DNA of 64,000 nt from Corynebacterium mustelae (GCF_001020985.1 NZ_CP011542.1:3224001-3288000); one strand, 5' to 3'. Shown: positions 17,794-27,717, numbered from the stretch's first letter. Numbers and translations: made by a program. The notes: generated by a model not told the origin, from the sequence alone.

Positions 17794-18135
17794 TTAAATT
17801 CCTATGAGCTCGCCGCCGTTTGCTAAGTATTCAGCCCATGAGGTTATGTGCGGATTCTTACGCAACAGTGCTCGGCGTTGGCGTTCGGTCAGTCCGCCCC
17901 ACACCCCAAATTCCACTTTGTTGTCGAGAGCATCTGCGCGACATTGCATAAGGACGGGGCATTGTCGGCAAATGGCTGCGGCGCGACGTTGCGCAGCTCC
18001 GCGTACGAATAATGCGTCGGGGTCGCCGTTGCGGCAGTTTGCTTGCATGACCCAATCGCCACGCTCAATTATTGTCGAATCCGAGTTATTCAGGAAAGGA
18101 TTTCGTTTCGTATCGGATACCAGCGATGTGGTCAT
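17794..18135 (-). CDS. whcA: WhiB family iron-sulphur regulator
   Basis: This 113-residue protein has four conserved cysteines arranged as one Cys (in QANCRNGDP), then CRQCPVLMQC, which ligate a 4Fe-4S cluster. The WhiB signature VWGGLTERQRRALLR follows. ATG 18135 was chosen because AGGAGG precedes it (18149-18144); an in-frame upstream start lacks support. Its place next to the class A PBP matches whcA of C. glutamicum and whiB4 (Rv3681c) of M. tuberculosis, both linked to oxidative stress responses. Confidence 0.9.
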   Translation of the reverse strand: MTTSLVSDTKRNPFLNNSDSTIIERGDWVMQANCRNGDPDALFVRGAAQRRAAAICRQCPVLMQCRADALDNKVEFGVWGGLTERQRRALLRKNPHITSWAEYLANGGELIGI

Positions 18136-18289
18136 CGTATATTCCTCCTGACAATTGGGTACCAAGGCACTTACAAGGATAGGTAATCCCTACTAGACAC
18201 GTGTAAGTCTATTCACAACAAACAAGCGAAGTCGAATGAATCACACGATGAGGGGTGATTGGCTATTCCCCCTTCCAAGGATTAGTAGC

Positions 18290-18295
18290 TAGTGT
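18290..18295 (+). promoter_or_regulatory. -10 box for leaderless PBP transcript
   Basis: TAGTGT fits TANNNT and ends exactly seven bases before GTG 18303. In-frame TGA at 18297 excludes an earlier start, and no ribosome-binding site is properly spaced, so transcription probably begins at the start codon. Confidence 0.55.
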
Positions 18296-18302
18296 ATGAA
18301 GG

Positions 18303-20675
18303 GTGCCTTTATGGAAACCTTTATCTCGAATAGCAGGCGCCACGATCGTCGCAGGCGTGGTTGGTGCCATTGCGTTATCCCCGCTTGCTGCGTTGGGCGG
18401 CATTGCTATCGCGCGCACAAACGAGACAATGCAGTCAAATATTCAGGATCTTGCTGTTGGGGCCACCCCTGGGGTGACCACTATTACCGACAAAGACGGG
18501 GTCCCGTTTGCGTGGTTATATGATCAGCGCCGGTATGAGCTCACTGGCGACCAGATCAATCAATCCATGAAAGATGCGATTGTGGCGATTGAGGATCGCC
18601 GGTTCTACGATCATCACGGCGTCGATATTCAGGGAAATATCCGCGCTGTCGCCACCAATTTCCTTGCTGGCGGTGTGGAACAGGGAGCATCAACAATCAA
18701 CCAACAGTACGTGAAGAATTATCTGTTATTGGTAACCGCTAAGACAGATGAGGAGCGTCAAGCTGCCATCGAAACCTCTATCCCCCGAAAGCTGCGCGAA
18801 ATGCGGATGGCTTCAGCTGTCGACGATTTGCTGAGCAAGGATGAGGTTTTAACCCGCTATCTCAATTTGATCCCGTTCGGCAATAACGCCTATGGCATTG
18901 AGGCTGCGGCTCAAACTTATTTCGGTATTCCGGCAAAAGACCTTAATGTGCCACAGTCTGCAATGTTGGCGGGCATGGTGCAGTCCTCAAGTTATCTCAA
19001 CCCTTACACGAACGAGGAAGGCGTTTTAGATCGTCGAAACACAGTGCTGAACGCTATGGTGGCTGCAGGTACGCTTTCAGAGGAGGATGCAATATCGTTC
19101 TCACAGCAGCCTTTGGGTGTTTTAGAAAAGCCCGCAACGCTACCGAATGGCTGCATCGCGACCGGTAACCGGGGATTCTTCTGCGACTATGTGCTCAATT
19201 TCCTGAAAGAAAAGGGGTTGAGCCAGGAGGACTTGCACAAGGGTTCTTATACAATCACCACTACTTTGGATTCTAAAGTTCAAGACGCAGCCCATAATGC
19301 AGTCGCATCGCATGTTTCCTCGCAGACTCCAGGCGTTGCAGAGGTGTTCAATGTTGTGGAACCAGGAAAAGATTCCCGCCGGGTGTTGGCGATGACATCA
19401 TCGCGTGATTATGGTTTGGAGTTGGAATCGGGCCAAACTGTTTTGCCGCAACCAACGTCGTTGGTAGGCAACGGTGCCGGTTCGGTTTTTAAGATTTTCA
19501 CTGCGGCAGTGGCTCTTGAGCAGGGCTATGGTCTGGATACCCAATTTGATGTTCCGAAACGCATTGATGTTTCCGGGATGGGTGTTGGTGGCGCTGTTGG
19601 GTGTCCACCCGGCAAATACTGTGTGGAGAATGTAGGCCCTTACGCGCCACGTATGTCTATGCGTGAATTACTTGCGCAGTCGCCGAATACAACCTTTATC
19701 AAGATGATTGAGGAAGTTACGGTTCCGGCTGTGGTGGATTTATCCGTAAAACTGGGGCTTCGTTCCTACGAAAAGCCAGGTAGTTACGATGGTGAACAGT
19801 CCATCGCTGAGTTTATCAAGACGAATAATTTAGGGTCCTATACCTTGGGGCCAACCGCGGTAAACCCGTTGGAGTTGTCCAATGTTGCCGCTTCGATTGC
19901 CTCAGGTGGGGTGTGGTGTGAGCCTTCCCCTATTGTGGAAGTGCGTGACAATAAGGGGCGGGAAGTGTTCATCAACACCCCCGCTTGCGAGCAGGCTCTT
20001 AATGAGGATGTGGCCTATGCACTTGCTGCGGGGATGAGCGACGACATCATTCGCGGTACAGGCGCCGGCGCCGCGGGGAGTTATGGCTGGTCGGCACCAC
20101 TAGCCGCGAAGACTGGTACCACGGAGTCGCATCAATCTGCCGCATTCTTAGCGTTCAATGATCGGTTTGCCGGGGCTACTTATATTTATAACGATGGCAC
20201 AACGATTTCGCCGTTATGTACTGGCCCTGTGCAACAATGCTCATACGGTAGCCTGTTTGGCGGATTTGAACCTGCTCGCACCTGGTTCCAGGCGGCATCG
20301 GCGGTGGGGGCTTTTAACGGGGCGCTGCCAAGTGCTAAGTCGGAATTTAATCAGGGTCGTCGATCGGAGTTGACGGAGAAATACTTCGGCCGCTCGGCTG
20401 GCGATGTTGAGAAAGAGCTGGAGAAAGACGGCTATGACGTGGTTCAGCAGATTGTTGCCGGTAATGGCACCGCCAAAGGAACTGTGGTTCGGGTAGTGGC
20501 GGATTTGCCATTGAAGCCAGGCGCAAAGGTGGTCTTGCATGTCTCTGATGGGACGTCGTTTAGCCCTGATCCTGCCCCCGCTCCTGCGCCAACGCCAGCG
20601 CCAGCACCTGATCAGTTCGAACAAGATATTGCGTCGCTGGCGGAGGAACTACTGAGCTTGTTTGGCGGTAATTAG
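18303..20675 (+). CDS. ponA: Class A penicillin-binding protein (transglycosylase/transpeptidase, PASTA)
   Basis: This 790-residue bifunctional peptidoglycan synthase has an N-terminal membrane anchor (about 12-37) and a GT51 transglycosylase domain with catalytic Glu97 (AIEDRRFYDHHG). Its transpeptidase domain has S394-V-F-K, S460-P-N and K603-T-G. One PASTA domain (about 690-760) is followed by a proline-alanine repeat tail. It corresponds to Pbp1A of corynebacteria and PonA2 (Rv3682). The start is GTG 18303, constrained by an in-frame stop two codons upstream. All catalytic residues are present. Confidence 0.95.
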   Translation: MPLWKPLSRIAGATIVAGVVGAIALSPLAALGGIAIARTNETMQSNIQDLAVGATPGVTTITDKDGVPFAWLYDQRRYELTGDQINQSMKDAIVAIEDRRFYDHHGVDIQGNIRAVATNFLAGGVEQGASTINQQYVKNYLLLVTAKTDEERQAAIETSIPRKLREMRMASAVDDLLSKDEVLTRYLNLIPFGNNAYGIEAAAQTYFGIPAKDLNVPQSAMLAGMVQSSSYLNPYTNEEGVLDRRNTVLNAMVAAGTLSEEDAISFSQQPLGVLEKPATLPNGCIATGNRGFFCDYVLNFLKEKGLSQEDLHKGSYTITTTLDSKVQDAAHNAVASHVSSQTPGVAEVFNVVEPGKDSRRVLAMTSSRDYGLELESGQTVLPQPTSLVGNGAGSVFKIFTAAVALEQGYGLDTQFDVPKRIDVSGMGVGGAVGCPPGKYCVENVGPYAPRMSMRELLAQSPNTTFIKMIEEVTVPAVVDLSVKLGLRSYEKPGSYDGEQSIAEFIKTNNLGSYTLGPTAVNPLELSNVAASIASGGVWCEPSPIVEVRDNKGREVFINTPACEQALNEDVAYALAAGMSDDIIRGTGAGAAGSYGWSAPLAAKTGTTESHQSAAFLAFNDRFAGATYIYNDGTTISPLCTGPVQQCSYGSLFGGFEPARTWFQAASAVGAFNGALPSAKSEFNQGRRSELTEKYFGRSAGDVEKELEKDGYDVVQQIVAGNGTAKGTVVRVVADLPLKPGAKVVLHVSDGTSFSPDPAPAPAPTPAPAPDQFEQDIASLAEELLSLFGGN

Positions 20676-20677
20676 CG

Positions 20678-21148
20678 TTACGACGCCGACAATGCCGCCC
20701 GCACTGCTGTAGAAAGCCGCTTGCCGTCCGCTTGGCCAGCGGCTTTTTCGGTGGCGATCTTCATGATTTGCCCCATGTGCTTCATGGTGGCTTCTCCTTC
20801 GGCGGCGGCTACCTCAGCGATGGCGGCTTCAACGATTGCCGTGACTTCGGCGTCGTTAAGCTGCGCGGGCAGGTAAACCGCAAGGATTTCTGCCTCGGTA
20901 CGCTCTTTTTCAGCAAGTTCGGTTCGGCCAGCTTCGGTGTAAACCTCTGCGGATTCCTTGCGCTTTTTAATTTCCCGTGCGATCACTTTCAATATGTCAG
21001 CATCGTTCAACTCGTGGCGAGCTTTGCTGGCGGTTTCCTCAGCGGTAATCGCAGACAGGAGCATTCGCAGCGCTCCAGTGCGGTCTTTTTCCCGCGCTTT
21101 CATAGCTGCGGTCATGTCGGTTCGGATTTGTTCTTTCAATTCACTCAT
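20678..21148 (-). CDS. yqeY: GatB/YqeY domain protein
   Basis: This 156-residue, all-helical protein has the YqeY order MSELKEQIRTDM, LRMLLSAITAEE, KRKESAEVY and YLPAQLNDAEV. It resembles the tail domain of the GatB amidotransferase subunit, which recognises tRNA, but stands alone, and its own function is unknown. ATG 21148 was chosen over an upstream frame extension because the family begins there and GGGGG stands before it. It is convergent to the PBP gene with two bases between stops. Confidence 0.9.
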   Translation of the reverse strand: MSELKEQIRTDMTAAMKAREKDRTGALRMLLSAITAEETASKARHELNDADILKVIAREIKKRKESAEVYTEAGRTELAEKERTEAEILAVYLPAQLNDAEVTAIVEAAIAEVAAAEGEATMKHMGQIMKIATEKAAGQADGKRLSTAVRAALSAS

Positions 21149-21200
21149 ACCCCCACACTTTAGCGGCTGTTCCCGGCAAGTTTCGTCGCGTTGTAGTGTT

Positions 21201-22112
21201 ATGAGGGTGGGAAGAATAACAAAATTCATAACACGATTCGGGTTGACTGGTTTCTTCGCTGGCGCAGCAATTGTCAGCTGGGCGGTGCGAGAATGCCACC
21301 AATTTGAATTGAAAGTGGTGGAAGTGCCCCTTTTGCCTGCGGGAACTCTGCGCGGCAACCGCGAATTCCGGATTCTTCATATTTCTGATTTACATATGAT
21401 CCCCCGCCACAAGAAAAAACAAGCGTGGGTGCGTCAGTTGGATTCGCTAAATCCAGATCTGGTAGTCAATACTGGCGATAATCTCTCGGATGAAAAGGCC
21501 GTTCCGCATGTGCTGCGTGCATTAGGCCCGCTTTTACAGCGGCCTGGTTTTTTTGTCTTTGGTTCTAATGATTACTTTGCACCTAAGATGGTAAATCCCT
21601 TCGTGTACCTATTGGGGAAAAAGCGTAAGGTTTCTGATGTTTCGTTACCGTGGCAAGGGATGCGGGCAGCGTTTATCGAACACGGCTGGGTGGATCTGAA
21701 TAATCATCGCCACGAGGTGAAAATCAGTGGGGTGCGAATAGCTGCGGCAGGTGTGGATGATCCCCACCATGATTTAGATGATTATGATGCCATTGCTGGT
21801 GTTCCTCATGCTGATGCTGACCTTGCATTGGCGTTGTTACACGCCCCAGAGCCACGGGTATTGCAACGTTTTGCTGCCGATGGCTACAACCTGTCACTCT
21901 CAGGACATACCCACGGCGGGCAGGTATGTTTACCTACCGGGACTGCGATTGTCACCAATTGCGGCATTGATCGGGTGCGCGCTGCTGGCCTGCACGCTTT
22001 TGATGAGATGGCTATGCATGTGTCCAATGGCCTGGGTACGTCGAAGTTTGCCCCGATTCGCTTGTTCTGCCGCCCGTCAGCAACCCTCATTCGGGTCGTC
22101 GAAAAGCAGTAG
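21201..22112 (+). CDS. Membrane-anchored metallophosphoesterase
   Basis: This 303-residue protein has an N-terminal membrane segment (about 8-27) and a calcineurin-like domain with ISDLHM, NTGDN, GSND in place of the usual GNHD, a His in LALLHAPEP and GHTHGGQ. These supply the two-metal site. It corresponds to Rv3683, next to ponA2, and belongs to the YkuE-like group. The start at ATG 21201 is the first codon giving the anchor; the longer open frame upstream overlaps yqeY on the other strand. Substrate unknown, possibly envelope phosphoesters. Confidence 0.9.
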   Translation: MRVGRITKFITRFGLTGFFAGAAIVSWAVRECHQFELKVVEVPLLPAGTLRGNREFRILHISDLHMIPRHKKKQAWVRQLDSLNPDLVVNTGDNLSDEKAVPHVLRALGPLLQRPGFFVFGSNDYFAPKMVNPFVYLLGKKRKVSDVSLPWQGMRAAFIEHGWVDLNNHRHEVKISGVRIAAAGVDDPHHDLDDYDAIAGVPHADADLALALLHAPEPRVLQRFAADGYNLSLSGHTHGGQVCLPTGTAIVTNCGIDRVRAAGLHAFDEMAMHVSNGLGTSKFAPIRLFCRPSATLIRVVEKQ

Positions 22113-22167
22113 TCTTTGCCTTTTACCCACGGTCCGGACTAACATTTTCTTCGGTGCAACGCACCAT

Positions 22168-22244
<77 letters not shown>

Positions 22245-22287
22245 CATCGCTGGTGAGATTTATGGCTCTCACCAGCATTTCTTTTGT

Positions 22288-22293
22288 TAAGCT
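22288..22293 (+). promoter_or_regulatory. -10 box for leaderless HAD transcript
   Basis: TAAGCT ends eight bases before GTG 22302, which has no ribosome-binding site. Confidence 0.4.
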
Positions 22294-22301
22294 TGTCTGG
22301 T

Positions 22302-23006
22302 GTGACCACTCTTTTGCCTCCGCTGTCATCATTTCGGGCCATTTTATTTGACCTTGACAATACGTTGCTTGATCACGACCACGCCGCTCATTTTGGCGTG
22401 ATCGATTGGTCACACACACTGGGCATCGCAGCAGACCCGGCGCGTTGGGCCGCGATCGAGCGAAAGTATTTCTTGGCATTCGAGCGCGGGGAATTGAGTC
22501 ATGACCAGCAGCGTTATATGCGTATCCGTGAGTACCTTAATCGCCCGGAATTAACCGACTCCCAGGCTGGCGAATTATTTTCCGATTATATTTCGCGTTA
22601 TCGAAAGGCTTTGATTCAGATTCCGTTTGCGGCACAAACACTGGCAAAAGCGTTAACGCTTGTCGACGCCGGCAATGTCACGGTTGGGATACTCACCAAT
22701 GGCGCGTCAGCGTTACAGAAACAGAAGATGCGGGTGGCAGGATTGTGGGATGATCGGTTGGTCATGTTAGCCGCTAAGGAACTAGGTTCAGCGAAACCTA
22801 ACCTTCAGTGTTATACGCGCGCCTTAACCGCCATTAATGTTGCACCACAAGATGCGATCGTTATTGGTGACGACCTCAATAACGACGTCGTGGGGCCGTT
22901 ATCGGCGGGGTTATCTGCGATTTATTTCGCGCGCGACGGCAAAAACTCTGCCGCTGCCCCGCCAGAAGTCCCGGTTATTTCGCAGTTGGCCGAGTTGGTG
23001 TGGTGA
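22302..23006 (+). CDS. HAD family hydrolase (YjjG-like)
   Basis: This 234-residue protein has motif [13 protein letters not shown], a helical cap domain (about 30-105), motif II in VGILTNGAS, motif III lysine in LGSAKPN and motif [15 protein letters not shown]. These are all residues needed for a phosphatase of the nucleotidase/haloacid dehalogenase group; substrate unknown. GTG 22302 is preferred over TTG 22284 because it fits a leaderless transcript. It follows tRNA-Pro and is convergent to the cupredoxin gene. Confidence 0.85.
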   Translation: MTTLLPPLSSFRAILFDLDNTLLDHDHAAHFGVIDWSHTLGIAADPARWAAIERKYFLAFERGELSHDQQRYMRIREYLNRPELTDSQAGELFSDYISRYRKALIQIPFAAQTLAKALTLVDAGNVTVGILTNGASALQKQKMRVAGLWDDRLVMLAAKELGSAKPNLQCYTRALTAINVAPQDAIVIGDDLNNDVVGPLSAGLSAIYFARDGKNSAAAPPEVPVISQLAELVW

Positions 23007-23008
23007 TT

Positions 23009-24790
23009 CTAGCGGGTGGTGACTGGGGCGAGACTATCGTCGCTGCCGTTGTTTACCGGCTTTGTGGGTTTGTGTTGCACTGCGGGGTTGGTGGTGGTTT
23101 CAGTTTCTGCTCCGGTTACAAGGATGTGCAGTTCCATTCCTTGAATGCGATGCCCAGCTATGGTGCACCAGCCCGCCATGTTGGTGGTGATAACGCCCAC
23201 TGTGATTTCGGTTTGCGCCCCAGGGTTGATTCGGCCTGATGTCACCCCGTTGTCGAAGGCGAGGTCGTGTGCTTGGTCGTCGTCGTTACGCAGGTTGACC
23301 ACCAATTGGTTTCCGACGGGGATTTCCAGAACATTCGGGCTAAAACTCATGTTCATCATGGATACGTCCACGGTGGTGGTTTTTCCGGTACCGCCCGTGG
23401 TTACTGGTGTGCTGGGGGTGGGCACTAGTCCACCAAAGGCAGCGATCACTAGGGCGAGTGTGGCAAGGCCTGCGGTTATTTGGTTTAGTTTCGGTGCTGT
23501 AGCGGGGCTGAGGGGTTCTCGGTTTTTTCGGATAACTCCTAATTGGGCCCGTACCGCAAGCGGGCTGAGCACAACAAAAACGGCGAGAGACCCCATTGCC
23601 AAAATGGATAGGACGACTCGTAGCCAGGAATTATCGGTATAAAGCCAGGCTGCTAGGCCCACGTTGAGCAGGGTGGATCGAAATAGCCCGGCGCGATCGT
23701 AAACGGTTAGCCCGGTCCGGGTCGCATTGGGGCCACCACCAATGGTGGTGGGGAGAAGGTAGCTCATGACACCGATGAGCAGTTGGGCGGCAAATCCGAC
23801 CAGAAACGTCATGGTGGGCAGCGTGATCGCAGCACTATGTGTAGCGGTGGCGGTGCGGTAGGTCAAGACGATAAGCGACCCGATGAGCCAGAGTGGGGCA
23901 CACAAAACTGATGCTGCGGCGAAGGTGATGCGATCGCGAGGATCGGTTAGCACTGTCTGCACGCAACGCGCCCAGCTTCCTGCCGGTATAAGCAGGCCGA
24001 CGATATAGATTGCGAGTCCGGCGGCGCTCATGTGGCTGTAGCCGAGCCCGGCACCGATCGCGGCGGTGAGAGTTCCGGTGACTAGGAGGCTGAATGTAAG
24101 CCCAGGGCGTTCGTAATGCGCCTGGGTTCGCCACACCGCTGGGAACAGCAGCATTAACGCCCCGATGGCGGCACAGCCGATAAATCCCAAAATATTGAGA
24201 ACAAGGTGGCTTAATAAGAGGTTTTCTTTGAGTGGACTTGCCAGTTCACGAGCAAGCACCACTCCAACTATGGTGCCGATACTTAAGAATGCTGCAGAGC
24301 AGATGAAGGATATAACGCTAGCTCCGTAGCGGTGTGCGGTACCGGTTTTCCGGGAGTTTCGGTATTGCAGCGCCAGGTAGGCCGCATGTATTGCCAGGCT
24401 GACGCTAACGATAACCGCCCCAATAGCGGTGAGGTACCAATAGTACGTGACGCTGGTGTGGAGCAATTGCCCCGCCAGCGTGATGATAATCCCCAGGTTA
24501 AGTATCGCGATCCGCCGTAATTGCCAGGGCCGGGCGGATTCTGGCAATGGTTGGTGGAGGAATTTCTCCGTGAAGTGCTGGGACCATAACACGATGGAAT
24601 TGGTGATAATCCCGAGGGTGAACATGTGGATGAGTACCCACCGGTAGTTGGGTAATGCCCAGTGAATTAGGGAGGCAGCTATGAGGGTTAGCATCCAAAA
24701 GGAGACAGGTTTGCTTGCTTTTCGATGCCAGGTTGCGCGACTACGGTTACGCAGGTGCGGCGGATTCGGGGTGGTACTGTCCGGCTGCAT
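23009..24790 (-). CDS. Multi-helix membrane protein with one C-terminal cupredoxin domain
   Basis: This 593-residue protein has about twelve hydrophobic segments in residues 30-460. The first block contains HMFTLGIITNSIVLWSQHF, seen in NnrS-like membrane parts of actinobacterial copper proteins. An extracytoplasmic cupredoxin domain follows (about 475-570). Type 1 copper ligands are complete: His in DQAHDLAF, then C-X4-H-X4-M in CTIAGHRIQGM. Longer relatives continue into a copper nitrite reductase or multicopper oxidase part; here the chain ends in an acidic-proline tail instead. It is probably an electron-transfer or copper-binding membrane protein. Confidence 0.78.
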   Translation of the reverse strand: MQPDSTTPNPPHLRNRSRATWHRKASKPVSFWMLTLIAASLIHWALPNYRWVLIHMFTLGIITNSIVLWSQHFTEKFLHQPLPESARPWQLRRIAILNLGIIITLAGQLLHTSVTYYWYLTAIGAVIVSVSLAIHAAYLALQYRNSRKTGTAHRYGASVISFICSAAFLSIGTIVGVVLARELASPLKENLLLSHLVLNILGFIGCAAIGALMLLFPAVWRTQAHYERPGLTFSLLVTGTLTAAIGAGLGYSHMSAAGLAIYIVGLLIPAGSWARCVQTVLTDPRDRITFAAASVLCAPLWLIGSLIVLTYRTATATHSAAITLPTMTFLVGFAAQLLIGVMSYLLPTTIGGGPNATRTGLTVYDRAGLFRSTLLNVGLAAWLYTDNSWLRVVLSILAMGSLAVFVVLSPLAVRAQLGVIRKNREPLSPATAPKLNQITAGLATLALVIAAFGGLVPTPSTPVTTGGTGKTTTVDVSMMNMSFSPNVLEIPVGNQLVVNLRNDDDQAHDLAFDNGVTSGRINPGAQTEITVGVITTNMAGWCTIAGHRIQGMELHILVTGAETETTTNPAVQHKPTKPVNNGSDDSLAPVTTR

Positions 24791-24868
24791 TGTGTCTCTT
24801 TCACACCCTTATGTGTTTTTGGTGCCGAGGAGTCTTGTTGCTGTTGATCTTAATCGCTTAGGGAAGAT

Positions 24869-26059
24869 CTATTTGCGCCACTGATATTTCACCACCGTGA
24901 CGAGGGTAACGAGCAAGATTAGCCACCCGCTAAGCCACAGGAGAAACCCGTACCAGCCCACCTGGTCATAAACACCACCAGATGCCCATCCCAAGGCCGA
25001 GGATCCGAGGTAGTACATCAATATGTACATGCCAGATGCCTGCGCTGTATTGGTGGTTAACTGACTGACCGCGGCGGATGCAGTGGAATGGATAAGAAAG
25101 AAGGCTGCGATAAACACCAGTAGTCCACAGCACACAACAATTGCGTTGCCTGCACATAACGCTAGTCCCACCAGCATGGCCAGAGAACCGTATATCAGGG
25201 TGGTGCTGTGTCCGTATCTGGCAATGATTTTCCCGGCGCGGGCGCTGGAGTACGTGCCCGCGAAGTACAACAGGAACAATAAGCCGACGTGGGATTCGTG
25301 GAAACCGAAGTCGTCGATAAGTCGAAAGCCTATTACGTTAAAAAGCGAAACAAATACCCCCATGAGTATGAAGGAACAGCAAAATAACAGTGCCAGCGGC
25401 ACATGCCGCCACAGGGTAACCGCGGCGACTGTGTGGGTTTTTACGTTTAGCTGTGTGGGGGTGAAATTTCGTTGGGCAGGTATCACCACCGCGGTGGTGA
25501 TAGCAAGCAATAGGGCGAATCCGCTGGTCATGAGGATTGCCCAGCGCCAATCAGTGATTCCTAGCGCCATGGAAGGGATCAGGCGGCCAGTGATGCCTCC
25601 GACGCTGGTTCCTGCAATGTAGAGCCCCATGGCTTTAGAGATGTCGCGGACGTGGATTTCGTCGCTTATCCAGGTCATGGCTGCAGCAGGGACTCCCGCT
25701 ATGAATGCACCTTGGAGCGCGCGCAACGCTATGAGCGATTTGATCGTTGGCGCCAGTGGAACGAGCAAGCCAATGCTGGTGGCTGCGAGAACAGAAATGA
25801 TAAGGGTTTTCCCCCGACCGAGCCGTTCGGAGAGTATCGCTGCGGGCACCACACATAGCGCCAGGCTTGCAGTAGCGGCTGACACCGAAAGTGTCGCGGT
25901 GGCTGTGGTGACGTGAAATTCTGTGGCTATTTTAGGCAATAGCGCCTGGGTGGTGTATAGCGCGTTAAACGTGGCAAGCCCTGCGCATACCAAGGCCAGA
26001 ACCGCACGTCTATATGTAGGGCTTCCAGCACGTAGTCCGGGTTCGGGATCACAGGCCAT
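24869..26059 (-). CDS. MFS transporter (YnfM/AraJ-like)
   Basis: This 396-residue protein has twelve predicted membrane helices and the MFS loop motif LSERLGRGKTL between helices 2 and 3. The N-terminal part FNALYTTQALLPKIATEFHV is typical of the YnfM/YgaY group of drug or metabolite exporters. ATG 26059 is preferred over TTG 26104 because the extra residues lie in the sodA terminator. It is a single gene behind sodA; the substrate is not predictable. Confidence 0.87.
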   Translation of the reverse strand: MACDPEPGLRAGSPTYRRAVLALVCAGLATFNALYTTQALLPKIATEFHVTTATATLSVSAATASLALCVVPAAILSERLGRGKTLIISVLAATSIGLLVPLAPTIKSLIALRALQGAFIAGVPAAAMTWISDEIHVRDISKAMGLYIAGTSVGGITGRLIPSMALGITDWRWAILMTSGFALLLAITTAVVIPAQRNFTPTQLNVKTHTVAAVTLWRHVPLALLFCCSFILMGVFVSLFNVIGFRLIDDFGFHESHVGLLFLLYFAGTYSSARAGKIIARYGHSTTLIYGSLAMLVGLALCAGNAIVVCCGLLVFIAAFFLIHSTASAAVSQLTTNTAQASGMYILMYYLGSSALGWASGGVYDQVGWYGFLLWLSGWLILLVTLVTVVKYQWRK

Positions 26060-26081
26060 GGTTCTATAGTGCCAAATAACG

Positions 26082-26115
26082 CAACGGCCCCGGTGTGGTA
26101 TCAACCGAGGCCGTG
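26082..26115 (-). terminator. Terminator after sodA
   Basis: The arms ACGGCCCCGG and CCGAGGCCGT form a ten-pair stem with one mismatch across a 12-base loop, directly behind the sodA stop codon on the minus strand. Confidence 0.7.
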
Positions 26116-26142
26116 GGCGAAACCGCCGTTATGCAGAGTGTT

Positions 26143-26745
26143 TTACTTGGTTGCTTCAGCGTAGCGACGAGCTACTTCGTCCCAGTTGAAGACGTTCCAA
26201 ACAGCTGCAACATAGTCTGCTTTCACATTCTTGTACTGGAGGTAGAATGCATGCTCCCACATGTCCAGCAGCAGCAATGGCGCCAAGTCGATGGAGAGGT
26301 TACCCTGCTGATCGGTCATTTGCTCGATAACAAGGCGCTGGCCGATCTTGTCATAGGCTAGTACTGCCCAGCCGGAACCCTGCAAACCGAGTGCTGCGGC
26401 TGAAAAGTGCTCCTTGAATGCGTCGAAGGAACCAAAATCGCGTTCGATCGCTGCCGCAAGCTCATCGGTAGGGGTACCGCCGCCGTTAGGGGAAAGATTC
26501 TTCCAGAACAGCGAGTGGTTGGTGTGCCCACCTAAGTTAAACGCTAAATCCTTAGACAAGGCGGTAACAACAGCGGCGATGGTGCCGTTTTCGCGGGCGT
26601 CCTTGAGTTTATCGAGGGCGGCGTTAGCGCCGTTGACGTAATTTGCGTGGTGCTTGCTGTGGTGCAGCTCCATGATTTCTGCGGAGATGTGTGGCTCTAG
26701 CGCGTCGTATGCGTAGTCGAGCTCTGGTAGTTCGTATTGTGCCAT
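26143..26745 (-). CDS. sodA: Superoxide dismutase (Mn/Fe)
   Basis: This 200-residue enzyme has metal ligands in [27 protein letters not shown] and [14 protein letters not shown]. Motif [10 protein letters not shown] and QGSGWAVL point to the Mn/Fe family, most likely Mn as in other corynebacteria. ATG 26745 is the family start, with AAAGGA upstream. It detoxifies superoxide in the cytoplasm or envelope and lies divergent to msrA, another oxidative defence gene, from which it is separated by about 230 bases. Confidence 0.96.
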   Translation of the reverse strand: MAQYELPELDYAYDALEPHISAEIMELHHSKHHANYVNGANAALDKLKDARENGTIAAVVTALSKDLAFNLGGHTNHSLFWKNLSPNGGGTPTDELAAAIERDFGSFDAFKEHFSAAALGLQGSGWAVLAYDKIGQRLVIEQMTDQQGNLSIDLAPLLLLDMWEHAFYLQYKNVKADYVAAVWNVFNWDEVARRYAEATK

Positions 26746-26971
26746 GTGAGGGTCCTTTCGTAGTCTTTTACCAAATCTTGCCAGCATGCGTGAGTGCATG
26801 AACAAGATAGTGGCGTTATATGCCACTATAGGGGAATATGTGACCAGCGCGATATTTTCAGCGGGTATTTTCGCTATAAGCACACAAAAGTGCGAGTTTT
26901 GGGAATGCCACCACGTGGCTTTGCGTTGTCAAAAGTGTCAATAACCGAAAAGTTTTATGTAAGGAGTTGTC

Positions 26972-27625
26972 GTGGGTTGGTTATTTGGTAAGCCTGTTGG
27001 GTTGGTGGATACAGCGGATGCATTACGGGGTGGGACGCAACCAGTGTTGCCTGATCCAGCACCGCACGCGGTTTTGGGTACCCCGATTTCTGGCCCGTTT
27101 GAGCCGCATCACGAGGTAGTGTATGTGGCATTGGGGTGTTATTGGGGTGCTGAGAAGCTGTTTTGGGAAACCGATGGTGTGGTTTCCACAGCTGTTGGTT
27201 TCGCCGGTGGCATTACACCGAATCCAACGTATCGTGAGGTATGTACAGGGCGTACGAATCATACCGAGGTAGTGCAGGTTGTGTACGATCCTCGGGTGAT
27301 TAGTTTCGAGGAAATCGTCGTTAAGGCGTTAGAGGCACATGACCCGACTCAAGGGTTTAGGCAAGGCAATGATGTTGGTACTCAGTATCGTTCTGCCATT
27401 TACACTGCAACCACGGATCAAGCTTCCTCAGCTGCAGAAATAGTCTCGGATTACGGCCCAAAGTTGAAAGCTGCTGGTTTTGGCGATATTACAACCGAGG
27501 TGTTGCCGCTTGCCCAGACCCCGGCTGGGGAATTTTACCTCGCCGAAGATGAGCATCAGCAGTATCTGCATAAGAACCCCGGTGGCTACTGTCCGCACCA
27601 TTCCACGGGTGTTCCTTGCGGATAG
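26972..27625 (+). CDS. msrA: Peptide methionine sulphoxide reductase MsrA
   Basis: This 217-residue enzyme has the catalytic cysteine in ALGCYWGAEK (the family usually has GCFWG), the sulphoxide-binding region FAGGITPNPTYREVC and TEVVQVVYDP, and a C-terminal GGYCPHHSTGVPCG with resolving cysteines. It repairs oxidised methionine. The start is GTG 26972 with AAGGAG six bases upstream. The 40-residue N-terminal extension before the MsrA domain is usual in this group. Confidence 0.95.
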   Translation: MGWLFGKPVGLVDTADALRGGTQPVLPDPAPHAVLGTPISGPFEPHHEVVYVALGCYWGAEKLFWETDGVVSTAVGFAGGITPNPTYREVCTGRTNHTEVVQVVYDPRVISFEEIVVKALEAHDPTQGFRQGNDVGTQYRSAIYTATTDQASSAAEIVSDYGPKLKAAGFGDITTEVLPLAQTPAGEFYLAEDEHQQYLHKNPGGYCPHHSTGVPCG

Positions 27626-27679
27626 TTTTTGCTTGTCGACGCTTGGACGCACGTCGGCATACGGTTTCTTCCTTAAATT

Positions 27680-27717
27680 CCCTGAAATCTTTTTGCTTTT
27701 TGATTTCAGGGTTTTTT
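27680..27717 (+). terminator. Terminator after msrA
   Basis: Perfect 10-bp arms CCCTGAAATC (27680-27689) and GATTTCAGGG (27702-27711) are followed by six T. Confidence 0.9.
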
